Assembly: GCA_951394405.1 (NCBI GenBank)
Contig: OX596343.1
Location: 992,001 to 1,056,000 of the forward strand
Source: Coprinellus micaceus
Lineage: Eukaryota > Basidiomycota > Agaricomycetes > Agaricales > Psathyrellaceae
Reading direction: 5' to 3'
Length of the DNA stretch: 64,000 nucleotides
Translations under genes and position numbers: made by a program
Part shown: positions 45,201 through 59,011 of the stretch, piece by piece
How the letters are laid out: each line of letters begins with the position of its first letter
Numbering within the stretch: position 1 is the first letter of the stretch
The notes under the pieces: generated by a model
What the model saw: only the letters and a program-made list of their open reading frames with translations
Databases searched by the model: none
What the model was told of the DNA's origin: nothing

Positions 45201-47640
45201 TCCCCGTTCCAACCGTTATGGATCTGGAAGATCTTTCCCTCATCGTACATTCGCGTTCGTATGGCTTTTGGGAACGAACTGTTCGCGGGGGACCTCTGAG
45301 AAGCGCACAGCGAAAGCCCCGCCGTCACTGTCCTCGTCGACTCCGCGCGTCGTGTCTGAACCGCTGCCAGGCGTTGCGACAACCGGGTGGATCTGTCAGA
45401 ACATGGAGGGCGGGGCTCGCTGTTTTCGCTCCCTTTCTCAATTCGTTCGTTCGCTCGCTCGCTCGCTCCGCTACTACTGGAGGCGCCTGGAACAGCACTG
45501 TCTGGAGCCGACGCATACCCGTACCCGCCACCCCACGTCCTTGGGAAGGGTGGGATCTCCGTCCGCCTAGAATCATCGGCGCGTTGCGTTGTGTGACGAA
45601 GGTGGTGGAGTTGGTCCACTTGGTAACCCGGACGTGGGTGGGTTTTGGGTGTCGAGGTGTTGGCGAGGATTCTGCGGATCGTCTGGATTCCTGGCGATGG
45701 TCCATAATAGTAATCAGCCAAGTCTGGAATTCCGGACAGGCATGGACAGGCGCACCTCTCGCCGCCGACTCCACTCTCGCCTGGTTCGAGGGTATATTTG
45801 ACGGACGGAGCGTTGGCTCTATTCTGAGAATCACTCTCGTTACTTGTGAAGTGCAGCCCTCGGCGGCGTCCGTGTGCCCCGTCCGCCTTTCTCTCTCCTT
45901 TTTCTGCCTGCCTACCCTTCTAGTGGCCAATCTCGCGACTACTTGGCCTAGAGGAACTGGGATACTGGGATGTACAGGCAGGTGCACCTCTCGCCACCAG
46001 GTCTGCGTACGTTTGGTCTCGAGTTGAGTGAGGGGAGATGGAGTTTAAACTCTGTTCGGCCCGGTTACTCGCTCGTCGCGAACAACGTAGAATACTGGTG
46101 GCCTCAGCGTGTATCTGCTCGCCTGGTATCGCTCGCCGTTCGTCGTTGTGCAGTAGAGATGATTGTGGAGACGCACCAAATGATCGGACGCAGCTCTCGC
46201 CGCCCTTTGCTCTCGAGTGGGATACGAGTCTACACAGGCACGGTGAAGTAGTGGCTTTACACACCTGAATACTCGCTCCCAATCATCGGTCAATGGGCGG
46301 CCACAGTTTTTACTTGTCTACCCAGCTTTCGCCTGCGTCTGTGAACGAGTGCCGACGCTGATCGACAACACTTGCGCCACCGACTACCTACTTGGATGCT
46401 ATCGAGTCGGGCCAGGGAGAAGGAGCGCCTAGCTCGCTTCGACCAACTTCCTCGTCATTCCAGTCATAGTTGGTCGCTCGGTAATTGGGATTGCGGGCGC
46501 CTGGCAGCTAGTTGTGTCTCTTTTCTCCCTATTCCGCCTCCTTGTTCTACCCCAACGCCATTCTTTTCTTTTTCGCTTCTTTCTTTGTTTGGTTCACGGT
46601 CTCTTCAGCCTACAGAACTTAAGAATACATACTAACACCCCCACAGACGTACAAACTCGGGGACCCCACGCTGCCCGAGACGAACCTCGGACCTGTTGTG
46701 AGCCTCGCGAGTGCGGAGAGGATTAGGAAGCAGGTTGCGGATGCTGGTGCGTTTTATCTGCCTTGCTCGGTTGCCTTACACCTGACTATTCCCCACTTCA
46801 ATGCCATGCACTCCCTCGCTCCCATATGAACAGTCGCTAAAGGAGCCAAGTCCCTTGTGCCTGAAGACCTCTTCCCCATCGCGAAGGCGGGAACGACTTA
46901 CGTCGCGCCGACGGTGTTGGTGGATGTTGATCATAGTATGGAGGTTATGACTGTGAGCGTCTCCACCCCCACAATTTCAGACTTCATAGTTCTTTCCATT
47001 TCTATGTCGGGTGTATCCTTTATTCTCCTGTTACCGCCTTTGTTTTCTCTCCTGGACAAAGGGGCAAGTCGTGCACCCCTTCGCACCCTCCTGGAAGCTT
47101 GTCAAGCGCTGCAGGAGACGGGTCGAAGGCCCTCGAATGTACCCTCAGATGGGGACGTCGCAGTGTGGCGTACTTTGCTCCATCTATCTTTGCTGCTCCC
47201 TTTCTTCCTCACGCCCACACGGGTACTGACACCCCCACCCACGCAGGAGGAAACCTTCGGCCCTGTCGTCGGCATCCAGCGCGTCAGCAGCGACGACGAA
47301 GCCCTCCGCCTCATGAACGACTCGAGGTACGGTCTTACCGCCAGCGTGTGGTCTGGTGTTCAAGACAAGGAAGGGAACGGTAGGCGCCTTCTTCTCGGTT
47401 ACCTTCCACGACAAGGCTAAGTCTCGCACTCCAGTAAACGAAGCAGCTGAGGCTCGCTTCCTCCGATTCGCCGACGAGCTCGAGACAGGGACCGTGTTCC
47501 TCAACCGTTGCGATTACCTGGATCCCGCGCTCGCGTGGACAGGTGTGAAAGACAGCGGGCGTGGTGTCACCCTGAGCAAGTTTGGGTATGACCAGGTTAC
47601 GAGGGCGAAGAGTGTGCATATGAAGGTCAAGACTGGCTAA
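42244..47640 (+). CDS. NAD(P)-dependent aldehyde dehydrogenase
   Basis: Oxidises an aldehyde to the acid with NAD(P)+; the exact substrate cannot be read. Eleven exons in consistent phase give 494 residues, the usual family length: 42244-42447, 42498-42733, 42804-42954, 43060-43218, 44137-44209, 44577-44617, 45026-45088, 46647-46746, 46834-46952, 47247-47379, 47435-47640. Visible motifs: ISPWN (catalytic Asn), ILKPSPQTP (NAD-binding Lys), the general-base Glu spliced onto LGGKDPAYV, FNSGQSCCAIE (catalytic Cys) and EETFGPVV. Five introns are very long for this window (918, 367, 408, 1558 and 294 nt), while the others are 50-105 nt. No coding or obvious transposon content was found in the long ones. 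Confidence 0.85.
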
Positions 47641-47711
47641 GCCAAACGACCAAGTACGAGTAGGAAGATGACAGTATGTGTACACATGCGATGAATATAT
47701 GAAGATTATGA

Positions 47712-48464
47712 TCACTGCGGAGGCCCCTTGGTTGAAACTTCAGCCTGCGGTATTAGATGGTAAAACGCCGACCGTCGAGCCCGGAGCTGCTTAGGGTGCG
47801 CGCGTGTGTAGTCTTCCAACGCCTCCATTTGTTTGTCAAGTTCGCCAAGTAGGACAAGTGCGTTCTTGGCACGGCGAGGAAGGATCGGTCCAGCCTCTTC
47901 AGTTCGTATTGGGTCCTTGAGATCTACCGGGTCACCCTGTATGCTGACTTCGTTCGCTTTCACCCACGCAAGCACCACCTTCATGGCTTGTCCCGGCAGG
48001 CCCTGCCTGCGCTCCATCTCCTTCATCCAGGGAACCATGAACTGTCTCCACCGGTCAGGCCCGACATAGTAGGGGCTTTCAATCGCTTGGACTATGAAGA
48101 GCCGGTAAACGAGAACATGCGTTGTGTTCGGGGGGAGATCGCGCGTCTTGATGTCCTCAGACTTTAACCCAACCTCAGGATCTGACTTAGGGAGCCTGCG
48201 TCTCAAGGCTTTCCTGAGCCTGGTAAGGGCGTCCTCCATGACCTTTCTCGTGCATTCGGAGCTGTTTTGCGGTACAATCTCCTTGAAGAGTCGAACAGAA
48301 GGGGTGGGAAGTGTCTGGTCGGAATGGAGAATCGCCTCAACGCGGCGATGGACGTCGTCAAGGTTTAAGTCCTCCCGGGTCTTGAGGCTAAGTCAGATAT
48401 GTGGATAGGTCGCTTGTTGAAAGGGAGAACTCACGGGGCGATTATGCGTATTGACAAGTGCCAT
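47712..48464 (-). CDS. Unknown 232-aa protein
   Basis: Exon 1 is 48464-48435 (MALVNTHNRP) and exon 2 is 48380-47712. The protein is mostly helical and charged, with no signal peptide or membrane segment. Recognisable features are YYVGPDRWRQFMVPWMKEME and a Leu-rich stretch near ALVLLGELDKQMEALEDY that may form a coiled coil. It ends only 72 bp from the convergent aldehyde dehydrogenase stop. I do not recognise the family. The acceptor site was chosen because it alone keeps the reading frame from the short first exon. Confidence 0.55.
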
Positions 48465-49577
48465 TTGTCTGTAGACCTGTTACGAGCAGCGGAGGGTTGG
48501 GTGTGCGATGTTTACTAAAGTGATGCTTCTGACTATCCAGTCTCCCCTCTTTATACGGCTTTCAAGTCTGTGGGTTATCTCATATCTAGACGAGTGGAGA
48601 GTATAACGAAAGTTGCTCACGACCGAGGGCCCCATATTATGACGCCCACGGTTTCACACCACACAACGGCGGTGGGTCCCCCCCATGCGACATGCTATGC
48701 GTCCGTTCCAGGGATAATACGACGACGCGTGGCTTGTGGCTACCGGCTGGCACGGAGGTTATGGTACGCGCATTTCAAACGGGTTGGCCTCAGGTACACC
48801 CGGAAGAATGGCGAGGGGTCCACACGGGACGCAAACACTAGAATTGTAACAAGCGGCGAGTGGGTGTAACCCATTGCGCGGAAGGAACGAGACCTGGCAG
48901 TGCGCCTCTAGACACAGGTGCCTTGTTTCGAAGACGGAGCTCTTCATTCGCGGGTCACGATGATGACACACGAATTGGGGTGCGGTAGATCAAGCAGCGC
49001 CATACTGCCACACATACGTAGGACAAGAGCTGAATAGGCTGGACAAAGGTAGCTACGCATTTCGATAATGCGCTTGGTGGTTACGGCCTTCATGTACCCC
49101 TACCGCAGTTGTGTACAACGGCCTGTTACACAAGGGCTTCATATTTAAGCAGTTTCCATTTAAATGGGCTCACCATGCGAGAAGGGGTCATCTGAGTGCT
49201 TAAACATCGGCGTTTAAATGGACTCTGCTTAATTGTTTGCCCCCGTATAACAGGCCGTTGTTTAATCAAATCCCATCGGGTTGCAGTACAACGCTCGATT
49301 CCCGTTGGTTGATCGCCGCGGTCACATGCACAGCGCCTAATTAGGTACTGCATTGATGGGTTCGACTTGCCGTGAGGCGAACTGAACGGAACGACATCCT
49401 TCCTCAGAGGTTGAGCGGGCCTCGATGGCTCGTGCAGCTGTGTGAAAATTGAACTGCAACCGTACCTATGTATTAGTCCCGAGCCTATTTCAACAGTGCG
49501 TCATATCTTCCACCTGATTCCTACTTTGCCTCCTACCACCAACCGTTGATAGCTGCGCACCGTGCTAGGTCCGCGAT
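48465..49577. other. Intergenic 1.1 kb with a short hairpin element
   Basis: No gene supported. It contains the inverted-repeat element described separately at 49115-49261. Confidence 0.4.
49115..49261. repeat. 147-bp MITE-like inverted repeat
   Basis: The left end ACAACGGCCTGTTACAC and the right end GTATAACAGGCCGTTGT are inverted copies with one mismatch. Inner parts also pair (TTTAAGCAG...CCATTTAAA), so most of the element could fold as one hairpin. A target-site duplication is not clear. Confidence 0.6.
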
Positions 49578-50190
49578 ATGATGGGTTTTGAAGATGATCT
49601 CAACGTATGGAGACCCTTACCTGTTCGATACTTTCCTACTGACGGATGTGCAGTCGCTGTTGAACAGCCTCTCTATTTCGAGCTCGGAGACTCTCCCAAC
49701 CAAAGTCCATCGCTTTGTGACAAACCTATTCCAGCATCGTGGCGTTGAGGTTCCACCCGCCTCTTGGTTTAAGAAGTGCATCCCCAATTCCGATCCTCAT
49801 GGCATTACCTACGATGCCTTGATTCGCTTGGAGGAGCACGCACTCAGCTACTCGCCAAGCGCCCCGGACGATATCTGGGACACGGTACCCTTGAAAGTCT
49901 TGATTCGATGGTACCTCATCCTGGGTTGCGAGGCGTACAAAGAGACGGAGGTCCACCGGAACTCGTGTACCTGGCTTGATTGCGAAGTGTGTCTGAGGGA
50001 TGAAGATCTCATTGGAGACGCACTTCGGTGCTGGGAATACCGTGAATGGTTCGAGAGACACCAGGAGGAAGTTACGAAGATCCCCCAACAACCGGGAGCG
50101 ATTCCGTGTATCCCCAGCCGTGTTCTAGGAGAGTTCAAGCACCGATTCGATGGGGGGATACTTGAACAAGATGTAAACATGAACTCATAG
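49578..50190 (+). CDS. Unknown small protein with Cys motif, divergent member 3
   Basis: Exons 49578-49604 (MMGFEDDLN) and 49654-50190, 187 residues. It keeps the two-exon layout of members 1 and 2: nine-codon first exon, 49-nt intron. It also keeps the helical block followed by a Cys cluster (LILGCEAYKETEV...CTWLDCEVCLRDEDL) but lacks the WEAYEASRM end. Similarity to the other two is weak at residue level and rests mainly on gene structure and the Cys cluster, so family membership is inferred. Function unknown. Confidence 0.5.
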
Positions 50191-50592
50191 CGAGCTTGTT
50201 GTAGATTGTGTCCCCATTGTACGGTTGGGGATTTGTATTTCTTGCTCTGGAGGTCCGATCTCGACGTTACTTGATCACAATATTCTCGAGCCTATGTCTC
50301 CAAATTTTTGTTGGGATACGCGTCTAGTCGAATGTTGAGCTGTCTTTCCTTCGCGCACCGTGGCTTACGAAAGAACAACCTCCGACCGACAGAGGACTCA
50401 CCGCCCGTGTTTCCGAATCTGGCAAGTCGGGTTCCAGCACGTGCAAATGCCAAATAGTGCACATTCCTAAAAGGGCGATGTTTGGCCAGAGAATCATTTG
50501 TTTGGGAGCGAACAAAGGGTAGCCAGCACGTTCAACGCATCACTCGATCGAACCCCGCCTCCTTCCTTTCGCCATTGACCAGCCGCAACACG
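50191..50592. other. Intergenic 400 bp between two family members
   Basis: No gene seen. Presumably the terminator of member 3 and the promoter of member 2. Confidence 0.4.
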
Positions 50593-51292
50593 ATGACAAT
50601 CGAACCCAAAATCGATGAGCTCTGCGTACGTGATGCTCATCTCCTATAGTCTTGGCACTGCTCAGGACGCATTTTAGTGGATCCCCCGAATTGAATTCTT
50701 CCGGAACCTAATCCCGTATGATGAAGCCTACGCAATGCGTATCACACTCGAAGCACTACGCCTCCTTGAAGAAGACAAAAGGCAGTATAGGCGCAAGGGC
50801 AACGCTTGGTCAGGCCTGAAGCTGAGTACTCGCATTACTCTCGCGTTCGCTGAGGCATACGCCCTGTACGCCGAGGGGGAGGGGCATAAATGGAGGACCT
50901 GTCCTTGCGATGCTTGCTTTATGAGCCATGAACTCTTGCATCGGGTCTTTCGGGACCCATTCGACGGATTCCCAAATTATGTCGCAGGCAGCGGGTCTAA
51001 TGACGACGCTATTTCCGAAGATGATCGAGCCGACTTCCCCGACCATTACAGCGACACCGAGTTTAATGAGCTTGAAACTGGAACCACTGTTTCCAGCGAC
51101 TCGTCCAACGGCGGTAACTTCGGGGTAGAGCGAACTGATTTTACCTTTACCCCCAACAGAGATCACGGCGACACTGGATTCGAGGTCGCTCAAGGTAAGG
51201 CCACGCATGAGAGCGACCTCAGCTACACCGACTTCTTCAGAGAGCAAGATTATGTCTCTGAGTGGGAAGCGTACGAGGCATCACGGATGTAA
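50593..51292 (+). CDS. Unknown small protein with CxCxxC motif, member 2
   Basis: Exons 50593-50625 (MTIEPKIDELC) and 50678-51292, 215 residues. The intron acceptor at 50675-50677 (TTTTAG) was preferred because an earlier AG would leave a stop in frame. Core shared with member 1: a WIP...LIP start, RITLAFAEAYALYAEGEGHK, CPCDACFMSHEL, and the identical C-terminus WEAYEASRM. The middle is a Ser/Asp-rich, probably disordered linker. It lacks about 30 residues present near the start of member 1. Function unknown. Confidence 0.62.
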
Positions 51293-51525
51293 GTGGCCAT
51301 CGAAATTTCCAGTGCGCTGACCACATCCTAGGTACATTACATGACTTTTTCAATTACATTGCATTTGAATTTTCTCCCTATCACAACACTGGGTTTGGAT
51401 AACGACGAGAGAAACGCCAGGCGTAGGTTTGAAAGAGTTGGAGTTAAATAGGATACAATGCGTGAAACAAGAGCGGGTCGTCCGAGAAGTATCCCCAGCC
51501 AATCTCGCGCCTACAACCAGGCCAC

Positions 51526-53283
51526 TCACTCAAAACGAGAGGCGGCGCCCCGGGCTAACCTATGTACAACAAGCCCAGGGACGCCTTCTCGGACATACTT
51601 GGCATCATCCTCACTGATCTCCTCTTCATCGAAGGAAATGGTCGGTAGTGGGGCGCCCAACTGGAGTCGGGTATTGAAAACCTGGACAATGGACTCTAAG
51701 CAGCCCTCATGCGTCGTGTCGTCGAATCCCAGAAAACTGGAAGATACGCAATTAATGGTCGTGACAGCGGGGAAGTAGCACATCTTCTCGCTCTGCACAT
51801 CCCCTGTGGAAGACAGCATCGGGTCCGATTCCAGTTGGTTTAAGAAGGGAGAGAATTGTGAATCAGAGAGAGTTACAGTCTCCAGGGAACGAAGGCCTCG
51901 GAGGTAAGACCATGCGAGGTCTTCATGGTAGTCCAGCTCAACCCAAGAGTATTTTAGGGAGCGGAGGGTCGAAAGGTCGAAGTGGCGGGTGAGGGCCGAA
52001 TAATACTCGTGTGCTTCCATGTTTGGCGTAGGTTCTGTCCCACAGTCGATGCTGAGTTGACCCAGGTACCCCTCCAACCCTCGTACGCCCATTGGCAACC
52101 CGAGATCATTGAAATGAAGGTCAAAGCAAGTGCTCGCGCGCCGTTCGGTGAGTTTCTGTACCCCGGCAGCTGCACGCTTCTGACTGAACGATGCCTTAAG
52201 ATGCCCGAGAACGAGATCGATATTGTCCACGTCAATTTCATCTTGGATGAATGTGATGATAATCGATACGTGATCGGGAACGGTCACGATTTGGAAAAAC
52301 TGACTGAGGAGGTCCGACGAATCCGTAATCTTCAGGGTCTTGAGTGCTGGAGGAAAGGTGTGCCGCTGTCCGCAATAGGCATCGTCTTCCCTGGGGAGGA
52401 AGCCATGCAGCTCGAGGGTCTCTAGGAGTGGCATTTTCCTGAGAGACTGGATAAAGGTCGGCACTATGGGTCGAAAGTAGTCTCCAAAGCTGGGCTCTTC
52501 GAGAAGCCTTAGTTGCACGAGGTTAGCACCAAGAGGGAGGTTTGACCATGGAATGCCGATGTGGGAGAGGGTTAGGTCGCGAAGCGCCGGGGCGCCGGAT
52601 CCCAACAGCCCGTCGTCCAACTGGAAGTCTTCCAATGCCTCCCAGGACGGAGGGGCAAACCCTGATGAATAATAATCGTCGTCGACGATGTTCATAATGC
52701 AGAGGTGTTCTAGAATTGGAGCGTGTGCGGCAGGCCAATCCGACAGGACCTTAGGTAAATCGACGGTTTCCCCATCGTCATAATCGGTGTTGCAAAGTGT
52801 GACTGACTTGAGGCGACTGATTTGCGACAGCACGGCTGAAACTGCGTGAGGGTCGAGGGGGATTTCAGTTATGCGGGACCCAGGGCATGAAAGCGTCAAG
52901 GGAGCTTCTCTCGATTTCTCCAACATGACCTTCGTGAGCTTCTCGCTCACCAGGCAGCTTCCTCTAAGATCTGACCATAGATGGGGGAGGTCAAGGGCAA
53001 TCGTTCGCCAACTCTTGCAGACTTGAGACGCTCTGAGTATCTCGCTCCCCGTCGGAAACTGTGAGACAAAAGCAAAGATGGTTGTGAGGATTTCAACTGG
53101 AAGTCGATGTATAGGGCTGACTGCATTGAAGGCTTCCTTGAGCTCCGTAATTTCCTTCTCGAGCTCGTGAATTCGCTTCAGAATTTTTGTTCGGTAGGTG
53201 GGGACATCGTATACCCCAGAACCTTCGATTAATTGGCGCGAGGTCCCCAAGAACGCACCATCGTCAACGGGTGAGTTGGGCAT
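51526..53283 (-). CDS. F-box protein with LRR-like repeats (copy 1)
   Basis: Intronless, 585 residues, ATG at 53281-53283. A short coiled coil (about residues 30-50, KRIHELEKEITELKEAF) precedes an F-box (about 55-105, RLPVEILTTIFAF...CKSWRTIALDLPHLWSDL). The rest is a chain of irregular leucine-rich units (ILEHLCIMNIV; LRDLTLSHIGI; LLETLELHGFL). F-box proteins recruit substrates to SCF ubiquitin ligases through Skp1; that role is from the family, the target is unknown. A tandem paralogue of nearly equal length lies 423 bp upstream on the same strand. Basidiomycetes carry many such lineage-specific copies. Confidence 0.8.
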   Translation of the reverse strand: MPNSPVDDGAFLGTSRQLIEGSGVYDVPTYRTKILKRIHELEKEITELKEAFNAVSPIHRLPVEILTTIFAFVSQFPTGSEILRASQVCKSWRTIALDLPHLWSDLRGSCLVSEKLTKVMLEKSREAPLTLSCPGSRITEIPLDPHAVSAVLSQISRLKSVTLCNTDYDDGETVDLPKVLSDWPAAHAPILEHLCIMNIVDDDYYSSGFAPPSWEALEDFQLDDGLLGSGAPALRDLTLSHIGIPWSNLPLGANLVQLRLLEEPSFGDYFRPIVPTFIQSLRKMPLLETLELHGFLPREDDAYCGQRHTFPPALKTLKITDSSDLLSQFFQIVTVPDHVSIIITFIQDEIDVDNIDLVLGHLKASFSQKRAAAGVQKLTERRASTCFDLHFNDLGLPMGVRGLEGYLGQLSIDCGTEPTPNMEAHEYYSALTRHFDLSTLRSLKYSWVELDYHEDLAWSYLRGLRSLETVTLSDSQFSPFLNQLESDPMLSSTGDVQSEKMCYFPAVTTINCVSSSFLGFDDTTHEGCLESIVQVFNTRLQLGAPLPTISFDEEEISEDDAKYVREGVPGLVVHRLARGAASRFE

Positions 53284-53705
53284 CGATCTTCGGGCCTCAG
53301 GGCTAATAAGCTAGGATGGCACAAGTGCGGCGAAACGCATGCTGTTGGGTAAGTTGGGGTCTGAATGTTGTACTGCGCAACTCACTCGAGTCAGAGGTGG
53401 GCGCTGCTGGAAGGAGAGTATCGCTGCGCGGCCCGGCCGTGCTGGTATTATTTACAGTTGTTAGGTCCAGCCACACCTCGAACATGAGGCACCGAGTGAA
53501 AGTCCGTCGGAAACCCCTCCTAAGTAGCAGGATTCGTGTTGTGCACAGCAGGAAGTTGTAGAAGTGGGATATCGTATACCCAGACCTATCACGAAGAAGG
53601 AGCAGGTCCAGGGTTGGCTTTGGTGCTGTATTCCCAAGCTCTTACTTCGGTAAATGCCTCTGCGAGCGAAAGGATATTCGAAGTAACAGGGGATTCTACG
53701 ACGCT
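53284..53705. other. Spacer between the tandem F-box genes
   Basis: 422 bp holding the promoter of copy 1 and the 3' end of copy 2. No other gene seen. Confidence 0.5.
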
Positions 53706-55472
53706 TCATGGTGCTAGGGTCGACGCTAAGATATTAAGCTCTGGAAATACCTCCTGAATGTGCCTAATATCTTTCTCGCTAAGCTTATCCAAGTGGGAAA
53801 AACTCAGTCGAGGGGGATCAACGCCAATGGCCTTGCGCTCTTTGAAGACAAGAGTAATGTCAGGACGGGAAACATCCACGACATGTGCCAAATGGTGAGC
53901 GCTGGAGAGGTGTGGGTAAAATACAGACGCGCACTCGAGGGTGGTTAAGGCAGAGAACCAACAGCTCTGCTCGTTCCCAGTTCTCCGAGCTTCCGACAAA
54001 GCAGGGTCCCGTTTCAAATGGAGGATGAAGGGGTAGAGGAAGGAATGCGAGAACTTAATGGATTGCAAACTGGGTATGTGTTGAAAATAAGACCACGTTT
54101 CGTCGTCGAACTCGGTGGTCGGCGTTGTGCAGAGTTCTAAGCAACGGAGGGTTTGGACATCAAAATAGTCGAATATGGCGGCGTAGTAGTCCTTTGGCTC
54201 TAATCTGGGTGTTGGACCTCTGCCGCATTCAAGGGTAATGGAACCAAAGTATCCGTCTGAGCCTTCAGCGTTCGAGGTGGTCCCCTGTTCACGACCACTG
54301 AAGTGAAGTCGGAAGGAAGTGCTGCTACACTGGTCGACGAACTTCTCGACCGTAGCGCTGGCGCGTCCTACTCCAACTGAAGGTTTGAGATACTTGAGGA
54401 CATCTTGAAAATCTTCCTTGTCAAACTCCTCTTGGAAGAACGTGACGGTAATTGGAACCATGTCCAGGACCCGCGCAAATTGGAAGAAGTGGGCCAGCCG
54501 GTCCGAAGCGTCGGACAGCTTAAGGGACTTCAATTCTGGAGGGAAAGTAAACGCAGCATGCCTTACAGTGTAAACGCTGTCCGCTGGAGGAAGAAATCCG
54601 TGCAATTCAAGGCTCTCCAGGTGAGGCATTTGCTTGAGCGACTGCACGAAGTCCCGAGTGCTCGGAGCGCAGGCTCGGTCGTAGCGGAGGTCCTCAAGGA
54701 GGCGTAGGCGCGTTAAGTTGGGGCCAAGCGGGAGCATTCCCCATCCAACTTCGAGGTGTGATAGCGTCAGGTCGCGGAGCAACGGTGCGCTTCCCAGCAA
54801 CGAGCGGAACCCGAAGTACGACGCTTGGAGCTCTTCATAGTCCGGCTCCGGTGTCCCCATCAGATAGTAGTCGTCGGGGTCAACTATATTGACGAGTCGG
54901 AGTGTTTCGAGGATGGGCGCGTGGAATGCAGGCCATTCCGAAAGAAGGGTCGGCAAGATGATATCGACGTCGTACGCATTCGAGACTTCAACCGACCTCA
55001 GGCGTTCAAGGTCAAACAAGGCCCGGGAAAGGGACGCAACGTCGACGGGTGGTCCACTGGGGCGAGCGTCGCGATCGCCAACATACGATACGGTCAAGGG
55101 TAACTGTTTCGACCGATCCAGCATGTCATCCCCCAATCCGTCACTCAGAAACACGGAGCTGCAAAGCTCTTTCCATAGGTCTGGACAGTCCAGTGCAACT
55201 ATTCTCCAATGCCTGCAGGTGTGCGTGGCGCGGACAAGCACACTCAAGGATATTTGAGAGGCAGCTGCGAATACGGCGGACAGAATCTCGATGGGAAGTC
55301 TGCAAACGGGCGTGGTCGCGTTATGGCAACTTTTCAGTTTCCGAACCTCCCCTTCCAGCTCTCCGATGCGTGCCCATATTCGTGCACGGTATTCCTGGTC
55401 GGTTTCCAACTGCCTCGAAGCCTCGGTGTGACCGCCCAAGGATGTTGAGGGGCCGGGGGTCGGTGTTGACAT
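53706..55472 (-). CDS. F-box protein with LRR-like repeats (copy 2)
   Basis: Intronless, 588 residues, ATG at 55470-55472. Same layout as copy 1: Pro/Ser-rich start, coiled coil (RIGELEGEVRKLKSCH), F-box (about residues 57-105, RLPIEILSAVFAA...CRHWRIVALDCPDLWKEL), then leucine-rich units (LRDLTLSHLEVGWGMLPLG; LESLELHGFLPP). The shared phrases LRDLTLSH and LELHGFLP show tandem duplication followed by strong divergence. Expected SCF adaptor; substrate unknown. Its promoter region is shared head to head with the NCL1 gene. Confidence 0.8.
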   Translation of the reverse strand: MSTPTPGPSTSLGGHTEASRQLETDQEYRARIWARIGELEGEVRKLKSCHNATTPVCRLPIEILSAVFAAASQISLSVLVRATHTCRHWRIVALDCPDLWKELCSSVFLSDGLGDDMLDRSKQLPLTVSYVGDRDARPSGPPVDVASLSRALFDLERLRSVEVSNAYDVDIILPTLLSEWPAFHAPILETLRLVNIVDPDDYYLMGTPEPDYEELQASYFGFRSLLGSAPLLRDLTLSHLEVGWGMLPLGPNLTRLRLLEDLRYDRACAPSTRDFVQSLKQMPHLESLELHGFLPPADSVYTVRHAAFTFPPELKSLKLSDASDRLAHFFQFARVLDMVPITVTFFQEEFDKEDFQDVLKYLKPSVGVGRASATVEKFVDQCSSTSFRLHFSGREQGTTSNAEGSDGYFGSITLECGRGPTPRLEPKDYYAAIFDYFDVQTLRCLELCTTPTTEFDDETWSYFQHIPSLQSIKFSHSFLYPFILHLKRDPALSEARRTGNEQSCWFSALTTLECASVFYPHLSSAHHLAHVVDVSRPDITLVFKERKAIGVDPPRLSFSHLDKLSEKDIRHIQEVFPELNILASTLAP

Positions 55473-56220
55473 TGATTGTGGCTAAAGGAGCAGGGCAATT
55501 AGCCTCTAATGTTGTGGGTATGGAGCGACTGTAATAGAGACATGCCTTCCTGTGTCTTGTGTTATACTGGGGGTGGTGGGTAGTAAGCGATAATGAGGTA
55601 CGCAGGCCGCCGGTGACGACTCCGTTGTTTCAATGTTTATCGATGTTGGTCCGATCACGCGGTGACACTGCTTCAACCACTGTTGAACCAGGTTCGAACG
55701 CTCATCTAGTTGGATCTATAATTTTGTGTGCTAAATCCCTACACCTTAGATTCTTCAAGATAGGGTGCTGCGTGTTAGACTGCGGCTTCAATTATAGCCA
55801 CTTGAAGTGTGCCGGAGTTGGTCGCTGTTGAATCTTTCGAATGGGCAAACTCGCAGGGGCACCGACTCGGCCGTCCACGAATGAAAGAGGTGCATAGTCT
55901 GGGGAGGTAGCAGAACCCATAATTCGCTGAAGTTATACTCCAGCCCTTCTACCGTAAATAACAGTTATAGCCTTACCAGTGCTTGCTGCGTTGTTCAACG
56001 CCCTTGGACAGAATCACTCACTAAATCACAAGCTAAGAGGGTGCTTACAAGCCCTTACCACCAATAACGAGTACAATCGTTGAGGTACCTGCTTTTTGAG
56101 TGCGAATGGTCCTCTCCATCGGATCAACAAGCGCCCACAGACAAGCGCCGGTGTGCAAAATTTGATCATATCATCTTCGTTTCTTTCCTCCATCTCCAGA
56201 CTTTCCAAAAACCGTCAATT
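55473..56220. other. Divergent promoter region between F-box copy 2 and NCL1
   Basis: 748 bp with no gene seen. It separates divergently transcribed genes and must hold both promoters. Confidence 0.5.

Positions 56221-59011
<2,791 letters not shown>

Noticed and set aside
44882..45721. 279-codon minus-strand frame across ALDH introns
   Set aside because: It overlaps confirmed ALDH exon 7 on the other strand and is Arg/Gly low complexity from pyrimidine-rich intron sequence.
50635..50680. In-frame TAG making family member 2 a pseudogene
   Set aside because: The stop lies within the intron if the TTTTAG acceptor at 50677 is used, which also matches the protein start of member 1.
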